64,000 nucleotides of DNA from Strongylocentrotus purpuratus (taxonomy: Eukaryota > Echinodermata > Echinoidea > Camarodonta > Strongylocentrotidae), in contig NW_022145604.1 in the NCBI RefSeq assembly GCF_000002235.5, positions 3,622,339-3,686,338 on the forward strand. The letters run 5' to 3'. Position 1 is the first letter of the stretch. Every line of letters starts with the position of its first letter. A model generated the notes under the pieces. The model worked only from the letters and a program-made list of their open reading frames with translations. It was not told the DNA's origin and did no database searches. This document shows, piece after piece, positions 14,812-26,800 of this stretch. Position numbers and translations under genes: made by a program.

Positions 14812-17800
14812 GAGGAGAGGTACAGTCTTGTAGGAATGGAACGAAAATACAAAGAGAAATATAGACTGAGAGAAAGAGGAGGGTAGGAGAAAAATACGGT
14901 TCAAGAAAGAAACGACCAGACCAAATAAACCATGAAACAAAGCAGAGGAAAGCTGCACTATATCTGATACATGATCTCATACAGAGCACTTCTACAAACG
15001 CAATGATGTCATAGCTATTTATAGAACACTAAGATGTTCCATCGGTTGCAAACTACATGTACATCCTTCATCTTGTCAAAGAACGGTGTGCATATGCATT
15101 TAACTTCAAGATGTATTGGATGACTCAACGTAGGTTTCCTAGAACAACTTGTACATGTACACACAAATTGAAATATATAGCTACTGAATATGCACATTAT
15201 AGAGAACCTATATTAGACATCAAGGCTCTCTTGTTATGAAACTTGAGTTCCTAATGATAACAAAGAGATTCTACTAGAAATAAATTGAAAAATGCATCTA
15301 AAAGTTGCTACTTGTCGTTTCCCATAGTCACAAGATCAAACTTGTCGTGTATATGTATCATGTGATATACTTCAAGTACCAGAATTGCATTTCCAATCAG
15401 ATACATTGTAATTTTGTTGTCTGTTTGATTGCAGTTTTAACAACTTCATAATGTTTCTTTCAGGTATAGTTATGAAGCGGTAATATAATGACTACATGTA
15501 TGTGAATGTCTTAATTTCCTTAAAATCTGATGTACATTTAACAGTGATAATGTCAATAAGAGGTTTGGGAAGGTATCTAAAACACAAGGGCTAGACATAA
15601 CAAAACAAAAAATGATAAATCACCTTTTACATCAGGAGATCTTCCCAGCTAAGAACATTTAACAGATAAAAATTAGAAAGGTCTACACTCTACCGGTATA
15701 TCTTCGAACAGATGTGGCAGGAGAAATGGCGATTTGCCCAAACCTGTACGTACATGTACATTTCATAGCCTGGTAGACGAATGAATGTATCGGATGGCAA
15801 GCAAGCTGCATGTATAGCTTTGAAGCTGTAACACCTGCATGCTAAGATTGTCCAATCGATACCGGAGCCCCAAGTCGCTTAGGGGTAGAGCAGAACTAAC
15901 AAGCTGAACTGCATCTCCCCCAGCATACCGTACATGAAGGTGTATTTCAATTTCCTCATAGTGGCTGGGCTCTTTTGACCTTTTATTCCTGTGGCTTTTC
16001 TTCATTTTTTGTCCAATGAGAGTTAGAAGGATGTTAGCTCTATGTGAAATTATATGAATTAATGCCCTTCTGGCTCCCGGCGCTAAATCAATCAATCAAT
16101 TTTGTCATGGAAATTTACAGAGAAACTCTTTTTGGTAGAAATGCACAGGTATGCAAGATTCATTATGATTCCAGTCATGCACTATGCACTATACATGCAG
16201 GTTGATACATGTACTTGTACGCCTTCTAGTAGTTTTCCATATATACAACTTTGCCATTTTACAAAAAAGCACATGAAAAATGAAGCAATACAAGAAAAAG
16301 CAATTGACTGGTTGATTAAATGGAGTATCGGCCATCTTTGATTTTCCAGAATAAATGTATTCTTTGTTTTGCTTTGCTTTGCGCGTGATCTTCTTCACTA
16401 CAGCAAACCTAACTTTTTATATCACAGATTTATCTTATGAAACACCCCTAATATTTAGATGTTGCAGATCTTGTCACAGAAGTGCCTGCAATTCTCAATT
16501 TTACCCTAGACTCCATAATAATGGGCTTAAAAAGAACACCACTTCCAACATTCTCTTCAATTTTAGATGCAGCCATGCATTTACATGTTGAGAACTTGAG
16601 TGAACCTGCTAGGGTTTGTATGCATGCATCTAACTGTCTGCAGATAATATGCACATCTGATTTCATCAATAAAGTCATAAATCTATCTATCTATCTACAT
16701 GTATCAGGCTATTACGTTGAACAAAGCCCTCCTCATAATATTTCCATTTTCTTCTGTCTCTAGCTGTCCTAGTCCAAGCGGCCATTCCCATGTATGATGT
16801 TAGGTCATCTCTCCATCTTCTCTTCTGCCTTCCTCTTCTTCTCTTTCCCATCCTTGGTTGCCATTCTGTTAACTGATTTGTCCATCTATTTTCCTGAAGT
16901 CTTGCTACATGCCCAGCCTATCTCCACTTTCATTCTTTGACTTTCTCCATGATGTCTTTTACCATAAATTTAGCCATAAATGACTACAGTCAAATCTGTG
17001 TATTGAGGCCACCCAAGGGAAACAGAAAAAGTGGCCATATAGCAGACTGGTGGCCTTTCTAAACAGGTTCTACAACACACATTTCTTTCTCAAGGGACAC
17101 ACACTATAAGACCACTATAGACAGGTGGACTTTACAGAGAGATGGCCACTAAGGCAGGTTTGAATGTATGTGCATGTACAAGAATGCCATGGGTGTGTCT
17201 CGACTGTAAACAGCATCCTTGAAAAGTGTTTTTCATCTCTTAATCCATGCTAACCCTGGTACCCATACATCCCACACAGGCCCAATAATGACACAAGTAA
17301 TAATGGCACACACGGCTGTATGTAGATTCAGAAACAAACGAGAAAGATTAGGAGTAATTGCCATTTGAAGGGCATCATTAGCCCCTGGAAGAAGCCTGAC
17401 ATTATCGCAAATTGATTGATGGCTGGAAATGGCAGGTATAATACAGCTTCTTAAGGCCTCGTTCATACACAACCCCATAAACCACCTTAAAGCCCCTCTG
17501 CACTAGTTTGGCCAGGAGGGACTAGGTCACTATCAGGTAGTTATCTTATCAAATCAGCTCTCAATTAACATAAGAAAAAGAAGAATATGGAGGACCAACG
17601 GGCACCGCTTAGGCATCGTTTTCTATATAGAGGGAGCAAGTAGCTACAAGTAGTGCAGTGGGGCTTTAAGACCTTGTTCATAAATGACCCCATAAACTGC
17701 TTCCCCCTCCCATATGTTGCAGTAAAACTTAGTAAATATGGAAGCAAAGTGCACTTCACAATTCTTTATGAAGTACAGGTAACCAGTAACTGTATATATG

Positions 17801-20800
17801 TGGGCCCTTGTTGCATGTATTATTATTATTATTATTATTATTTATTACTTATACCGTGCTTTTCCCATAAGGCCCAAAGCGCTTACAGTGAATGAAAATA
17901 AAAATTACATAAATACATATAATTAGAAAAAAACAGTCTTACAACTACAAATTGCAAAAAAGATATGTTTTTAAGACCTTTCTAAAGGTAAGAACTGATG
18001 GAGACTGCCTGATTCTAAGTGGTAAATCATTCCAACATTTTGAAGCAGATACAGTAAATGTTCTATCACCGGCTAATGTGCGGGTAACTGAATATGTGAG
18101 ACGGAGAGGATCACTGGCTGACCTGTAGCTACGGTTTTTTGTCAATACCACTTGCCATTCACTGCTGGTTTTCATTTTGCCGCTGAAATTGTTCAAGGTT
18201 GTTTACCACATCCTACATGAACCAGGCTTCATGCAGACATCAGACATCTCTCTGCTTATCATTGCACATATAAGGGTGGAGAGGGGAGGAGGGGGTGTTG
18301 AGAATTATTTTCTTCAGGAAGCCATATAACATCAATATCCATGGCCATCAAATGTCAAGAGAACGGCTACATATTCCTACAATTGAATTTCTGTAACCTA
18401 TATTCAAAATAAATTCCAACTTTTCAGTCTAAATAGACTCTTCTATTTCTTCCTTTCTCTTTTATTACGATTGATCACACAGACTTCCTAGAAGTTTGTT
18501 TACACTGCACAGTGTTGTACATGATTTCAATATCGTTAATCCTTACACATCCTCTTTTCCTTTATTCCTTCTCTGGAAATACAATAGTGAATAGGTTTAA
18601 AGAGGTTAGTGTAAATGTTGTGATGCTGAAGAGATCTGTTTTATACACTGCTGTCTACGATCTTAAAGACATATTACAAAACATACAAAGCAAATATTCT
18701 CTCACAACTAACTTACTAATGTTTTTGTTTCTTCAAAACAAAATACATTACATATCATTGTGTAGTGTTGATAAAAAACTTTCCAACCAAACATCTACTT
18801 TGCAAAACATAATTAACTCGGTGCCCGGTAAGGCTGCGATGAGTAGTTGAATACTTGAGTACTCGCACTGTTGACAACTACTAGAGTACGACTTCTCGTA
18901 CTCGAATAGTCGGCCGTCTTTTTTTTTTTATGCCCGTGCCTGGCACTGTCCAGGCCGACGCTTACCTGTGCCAGGGAGAGCGGCATGGTACCGTGGTTAA
19001 AAATGTTTACCAGCTCAATCACCTCACCACTCAGAAACTGGGAACAAATGTCCGGATTTCTGTTGGACTCGGAGGAAAATGGATTATCTGTCATCTTTGG
19101 TTTTAAAAACTGCATTGTTTACTATCATTATGATTATTAAATCTGTAACTCGAAGTAAACTCGCTTGAGTTTTTGGAGACGGACCTGGGATACTTCTCCC
19201 GTAGTATGGTGGTGGCAAAAAACATATTTTAAAAAAAAAAATTAAAAAAAATAAAAAATAATTAAAAAAAGATGGCGTCCGAGTACTCGCCTGTAAGCCT
19301 GGGAGTGTACTCGAGTACCTCACTACACGGTTACGCCCGGTACACCAGCCAGTAAAGCTCAGATTAAAAATTAAATATTAAAACATTTAAATGCCACCAG
19401 TCTGAACAGTGCTTAACTTGCAACTGGATGAACCCTCATGGATGTGTAACTCTACATTGTATCAGCTCTCAGTGTCATTTATCTAAGGTTGTCATGGTAA
19501 CAGGAGAAGCTTGATTAACAAAGCATGACACTCAATGAAGCAGCCATCTAAAGCCATGAACCATAACAGCACATAGCCTATATTATATCCAGGGTAACTG
19601 GGTCAATGTCCTATTTGTCACAAGAAACAGGAAAATGAACAGGAATAACATTATTCTTGAGCATTTTGTGCAGCTATTTGCACATTTAGGAAATACATAT
19701 ATGGGAACCACATGTAGGATTTCCTGGAGCAACTTGCATCTAGTCCCCATATAAATTGTAGGCCTCGAAACTGATTTACAAAGTGAAGGTATGATGAACA
19801 GTTACTTTGCTATACCAGATCCGAATGTGAGAACTCTGACTCAGCTAGAACACTCTACAAAAGAAACATGATATATCGTCGCTGTTTTCACGAAGTGACG
19901 GTAGTGAACAAAAATTGCATTCACTTTGCGTTACGATTTTCCTCACTACCGTCACTTCGTGAAAACAAGGACGATATGTATGGCTGACCTGTCTTGTATC
20001 CTTGAGTCCCTACTGTTTTAGACTGTGCTTTGAGTCAAAATGGCACCTACATTGCAAGATCCTTCCAACAAACCCAAACACCAAGCCTTGACTGTTAACA
20101 GCTGTACAGTTTTCCATTATGAAAGCACAAAAATCATTTTCGACCAACACATTCTGTTCTTTTGTGTCCATCATTTGATCTCAAATGTTCTGCCAGGCTT
20201 TTGTACACTGAAGAGTCTTCTCATTTGCTGCCACTAGGTCTTCCAGGCAGCATTGGTCATCTAGGAGTGGGTATCTTAATAAGTGTGAAGTAAACACCAG
20301 AACAGACATACATGTATGGTACATGAAAGGGTAAACTTACCTGTCTGATATCCTTTTGTCCCTGCTACTGTTGACAGGGCTGTACTGCTTGGAGTCCGGA
20401 GAGCACTGCTGTTGGCCGCTGCGCTCTGCATGGCCAGGAGAAGTTGATCCGTGGCGCTCTGTGGCTTGGCTCCTATGCTTCCTGCAAGCTAGACAGAAAA
20501 GAGAGTTCTTCGTTACAATAAAGTCTCCACTTCTTTTGTACATTAATTCATGTGGTTGCCCATTTCTGTCAAGATCAGTCCTAAGGGATTGTTCTCTGAA
20601 AGCCAATCAAATGTGATATCATCAAGTTCTTGCTAGGGTACTTGCAAACCTTCAAAACATCTGAGATGTTCAAATTGAAAATCTCCACTGATGGGTTTAT
20701 TTTATCTGTGCATTATGACACTTAAATTGAAAAATCTTTCTCAATCAATTCAATTAAACTTGGCAGCCTGAACATCTAAAATCAATGGATCAGGGCATTT

Positions 20801-23800
20801 TAGCAGTTTAGTTGTACTTCTTTCAATTCTGTCAAATATTTTCATATCTATCGTCATCGTTAGCCAGGGGCCCAGGGCTCAATATAATATGTAATACCTT
20901 TCTGCAGAGATAAATATCTACAATATGTAGCACTTCAAAGTCCAGTTTCAATGTAAAATAAAATTTATGCAGACTACATATCACATAAAATTCCTCAAGT
21001 AGAAACTTTTTTGTCCAACGTACAATGCCCCCAAAACTTCCATACCAATACTGCCTGAACAAATTGCATTTCCATTTATTCGATATTGACATTATTGCCT
21101 GTGTTTTTAAGCAATAAATTGGTTTACCCTGGCAACTTGAGGCATGATGTTTGTACAGCGTAGGGGTGACATACAGGGTAAATATAAATCTATATTTTAA
21201 AGAGAAGGTTGAGTTCTGGGCCCTGTCTAAAAAGAGCTGCGATTGATTAAAAAATTATCCCAATATGGAGTGTTTTCTTCTTTGTTGTTGATGTAGTCTA
21301 GATCCACAAAGTCATATCTACTGTACATGTACATGTACATGTCTCTGTAAAAGCAATACCACTTAACCACAATATATCAAATACAAAATAATAAATACAT
21401 GAATTAATAATCATCTGATGTGGATAAACACAAGAGACATTCAGAATCCACAAAGTTGCAATCTGTAATTGATTTTCCAAGGTTGTTTGAAGGTCACCGA
21501 TGAGGCCCTTTCTGAGAAATATCATTCGATTTGGATTGATTTTTTCCATCTCTCTCATGAAAAAAGAAACCTACAGTGTATAATGTTAGAAGTTTTTATT
21601 TTGTGACGCTACTTTGATGCACAAAAAAGCTTTGATTTGGAAGAAATTTTAATAACTACTTTGAGGACATGAGATAAACAAAGAAATATTTCATTATTAT
21701 GGTAATTTTGTGAATTCATGATCATGGTCATCCCCATCATCACCATCATCATCACTTCCTGCATGTAGTTCTTCTTAAGTATCATTGTTGATCCAGTCAT
21801 ATGAAGATAATTCTCTACTTATATCTGGCATTTTTTTCTGGCGCGGTTGGGAGAGGGAAGGTTGATTATACTGCAAACTATTTTTCCATGGACATCTTTC
21901 ATAAGTATTTAGGTAAATATAAAAAAATAAATAAAATTGCAAATATGAATATTGCGGGGGTGCGTCTTTTACACAGGTACAAAAAAAAAAAAGGCTGAGT
22001 AATCTGTGTGTTGACTCACCACTTGGAAACTACAACAACACTCAAATTTGTCTGTCATCTTGGTTTGAAAGTAATCTTTCTAATAGATCTCAATATGTAG
22101 TTTATAATAATAAAAATTAATAATTCCTCAAATTTTTCTTCTATTACATGGCGTACCACAAAGTTCTATCCTAGGTCCTCTACTGTTTTTAATTTACATT
22201 AATGATTTTACACATTCTTCTAAAATCGACATTGTTACTAGTATTTGTGACAAGTTCACAAGCACAAATCGCCACCTTCAACTGCACCTTGATGTTAGAT
22301 GAAAGTCCTTTCCCGCGTGGGTTTTCGGCAACAAAACAACAACAACAACAACAAAAGTTTTTTTTTTTGCCCCCAAAATAGGGGTGCGCCTTATACACAG
22401 AGATTTACGGGAGTATATTCACATCTACATCTGATCTAAAGAAAGATATGTTGTAATTATAATCTAAATGTATGTCAGTTTGACCTCCACACAGAAATAG
22501 CCCCTGGTTTATTGAGAGCAAACATGGTTTAGATGTTCATGTTTAAGAAGAATCCATTACCAGTAACAAACTGGGAGATCTACAACCTACAAGCACTGCT
22601 TTTTAGTGGACCCCCCCCCCCCCCCATTTCCTCAGAAATTAAGAAATTCTTGTAATAATTTTATTATGTGCAAAGTTTATTTGTATAGTTTCTTGAAAAA
22701 ATGAATTATGTATGAAATCAAATGTAATATCTTTGTTTACCTTTCTGTTGAAAATGAAATAAATATGAATATGAATATGAATATGTTCTTGTGATCTGCG
22801 TTTATGTATTAAGACAATGGACATCTGGTACATGCATCCATACAAGATCAGAACTTCAAAGATCTGAATGAAATAGCTTGGCCTTCTCAAATTGGTAACA
22901 GATATATGTATCTATTTTTTTCTCTCTCTTGATAAACACTTTCACGCAAAATAAAATGTACAAGTATTGATAATGTATGAATAAATGAATGCAACAGAAT
23001 TAATTGCCAAATTGCTTAGCACCAAAATGTGTTGCTTACTTTCAGATTTTCATGTCATTTTCCACGTACTACAACAGCATTTAGTTATTTTTGTTAATGA
23101 TTATTACTCTGTCTTCTCATGTTTTATGTGCAATGCAGCATTCTAGGTAAACAAAAGTAGAATGTACAGCATATTCTAGTATAAATGAAAATAATGCATA
23201 CATTTCTAAATTAGACATGACTATGTGTTGCTAATTACATAATCCAATGCTTCTTCATATAAAGAGTTTACCTATTCATACATAATATTTTGGCAGAAAC
23301 AGTTAAGATTTGTTATTGATTTTTGGTCCTTCTCACATATTTCTTATATCCTTCTCTTCTCATGTATTAAGTATTCACAACTCAGCGTTCTAGAATACAT
23401 GTAGACAGAGACGCCAAGTTCAAAGATCAGCTATGCATCACATTTTCATGACTCGGCGTGTGAGTGCGCGGCGAGGGTATAACGTACGTATATAGCATAT
23501 AGTGTTTTTTCGAAACTGCGTGTGCATGTCGTGTATGAGAGAGTTTTCAGACCCTCAAAATGCGTGACACTTGGTAGCTCTGTGTAGATTATTTAAGTCA
23601 CCAAGAGGTGACACTTAAAGCTATGGTCACAAATTAGAGCAGCGACCGACCGATCAGTAGCCTGCTCGGTCGCTGCTGGAATTAGGCATCGCCCAGCGAT
23701 TAGTTCAGTGCCCGGGCGGCGACCGCCCAGGCACCGAGCGTATTTTGGGCGGCGAGTGAAAAGTGGGCAGGCGCCGCCCAAATTTTAACTCCGCGCTAAA

Positions 23801-26800
23801 ACTTCAGCGGCGACCGAGCGATGCCCTAACAACGAGCGGTGACTGGCCGGTCGCCGCTCGGTGGCCGGGCAGCCGCCGGGCAGAATTGGTTAAAAACTCG
23901 CCGCTCGGCCACCGAGCAGGCTACTTTTGGGTAATGTGACCATAGCATAACACTGATGAGTTAAAGATGAAGTTGAGTTCTGGTCATCATATTGCATTGT
24001 GAAAGAAACAGTGTTGAATCGATCAGAAAAATTTGATTGTGTAGCATGTAAGTACTGGTGTGTACTGCAAGGTTCTGAAGTCATCAAAATGATAAAAAAT
24101 CTAGCCAAGTCTGGGTAAAGTAACAAGCACTGTACATAGAAAGATGTATATGGGACTACACAAACATGTGGCATAAAAATCGGCCTCATTTTTTAAGCTG
24201 CCACTTGTCATGTTTACAATATGAAGACATTTGAAGAGCCATGCTTTTCAGGAAACGTTTTTTCTCTGATGTTCTTCCACACTTGCATAATAACACTGAT
24301 AACGCTCAGAAATTATTGTTCACCTCCCCCCAGAACTCAACCTTCTCTTTAACACTGATGAATTAAACATGGCATGTTATGATGCATGTAAAGGGCACTG
24401 AACTCGCCTGATATAAACATTACACTCAAGCATGTATGCATGAACTGATGAACTTTTAACAGGTGTGAAGTCATCAGAGAGATGATACATGCATCATCAG
24501 ATGATTGCAAACATAGACTAGAATGCTGCCATACTCTAGAGTAAACAAGTAAGTAGTGAGGTGTTTCTCATGAGCTTGATTTATGTTTTCTTGTTACTTT
24601 GTATGATCTCTATTTTTGTTGTTCTTCTTAGTTTGTTTTCACATTTTTCTTTTTATTATGTTTTATTGTTTGTGTTGCTGTAGCTGTTATTGATGTTGAG
24701 GTTGTAAAATGTAGTTGCTACTGTTTTTTATTGTTGTTATTTATGATATTTTGTGATGTTGTTGTTGTTACAGCTTCACACTGTTTCTGTGTCTATTATT
24801 TATATGCTCCTGGGGTTTGGAGTTATTACTATGTTTTTAGGTAAGGGGGGGGGGGTGGATTCAATCACTTCATCTAAGCTTTACTGTTGGTAGCCTGGTG
24901 TTTACTCTGAACAATTCTACATGGAAGTTTGACCTCCATGATGTTTTAATTGTTTTGCTTTAAATACTTGATATCAGCATGGATTGTAGGTATAAAATAT
25001 GTATTTGTATCTCACCTAAATAGTTCATTCCAACTGCATGAAAACCAAATACTTTTGCAATATTATAAACTGATATGCTTTTCAGTATTCAAAAAATGTC
25101 AAGTACATTTGAAATATGTACCATGACAACACAAATATAGTAGATTACACGTATTGAAAATAGACAGTATTATGCATTTCTCAAATTTTCAATGTTGCTA
25201 TTCTTTTTTTCCTATGACTATTGCATTAAGTATTATCAAGGTAAAAAACAATTCAGAACATCATGAAAACAATGATGAAATATTATGATTGGTGTCAGGA
25301 AATACTCAAAAAGCTGACCATTGTAAATTAATCTTCCTATTCTAGTGAACATGTAAACACAGGAAGAAACTTTCATCAAATGTATCGATGCAATATCTTT
25401 TTTCCCCTCCAAAACAAATGCAATTTACTTAAGGACAGGAGGGCCCCCCAACGCCATATTTTACATTTCTCCAGACAGGACTTTATTCCGCTCAGAGGGG
25501 AAATATTGGAAAGGCCTTGCGGAGATACGAGAGAGAAAGAAAGAGAGAGAGAGAGGCCCAAGGAGAGTGGAAAATAGACGTGATCGGAAGAGAAAATGAG
25601 TGAAGGTGACAGCGATGGACTTGTTCTGTGAAACCTGAGTACATGCATATGAACTATTCCTCGTAATTGTTATCATATCTATTTACATACGGTTCAAGGG
25701 TTCATTTAGTTTGTCGCCTCTCTCATTTCATATCTAACATTCTATTGTTGTTTACTTGATTTGTATGCATACCCTGTACTCAATCTAATCATAAGGATGT
25801 TCATCCTGTTTTTATGAGTGAAACAAATTGAAATTGAAATTGGACATTTGACTTTGCTGGGACGAGACTCAAACAAGATTGTTTGACATGTAAATAGGAA
25901 ATGAATCTATTAAAGGAACTGATATAAGCTCGAAGTGGAATTTGCTCCAGGCTTTATTTCATCACATTATTAAGGTTAAGTTTGCAAATGGGTTTTAAAA
26001 GGTTAGGCTTAGGGTTAGTGTTAGGCTTTTCATGGTACTTGATCCAAGGTTTAAGGTATGAATTGGGTTAGCGTAATAGAAATTGTTGCTAGAGCATGTG
26101 TTGACCAGCCTTTCTAAAGAATCATGATGAAAAATCTTTGTTACTTTTGTTTCTTTTTCTAAAGAGAAAGGAAAATATTTAACACTATCTCAGAAATAGC
26201 TTACTAATTTGGGATTTTCCTTGCAGGGACTGCGGTTATGAGCAACTTTCAACAACTATCTCATAATACCTGATGTGGCTACTGTTTCAAAAAGCATTAT
26301 ATCTAAAAATACATCCAAGCAAATAATGGATGTATTCAAAAGTTTTATTCAAATGAAATACTACTGATTATTGAGAGATACATACCATTCACTATCTTTA
26401 CATGATTACTTGGAAATTTCAGAAATACATTAAGTAATATGTGCATTGATAAGTAAATAACATTAAATTATTGAATATCAATACTTAAGTGACAAATCAA
26501 AGAATCAAATCAATAATGTACATCATCAAACTATATTTTGTTTAATCCTGTATGCACAATCGAAATTAAAGTCCACCCTGATAGTTATCTGGTATTACAA
26601 AAAGCAGAAAAATAAGAGAGACAAATAAGTGAAAGTTTGAGCAATATCCAAATAAAAATAGGAAAGTTAAGAATTTTAAAAGTTGTCATCTGTAAACAAA
26701 ATAAATTAGTCTTCTAATAAATACAAAAGTAGGATATGCAGTCAGAAAAATTATTTCATTTAAGAAATTACTACTCTTTAGAATTTTGTTTTATATTGGA

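Noticed and set aside
16102-16763. Overlapping short frames on both strands
   Set aside because: Mixed AT-rich intron sequence with no domain; only the LINE fragment starting at 16735 is supported.
21953-22410. A pogo/Tigger-like element suggested by GGGTGCGTCTTTTACACAGG near 21958 and GGGTGCGCCTTATACACAGA near 22382
   Set aside because: The two motifs are in the same orientation rather than inverted, they flank a LINE fragment, and no target duplication is visible.
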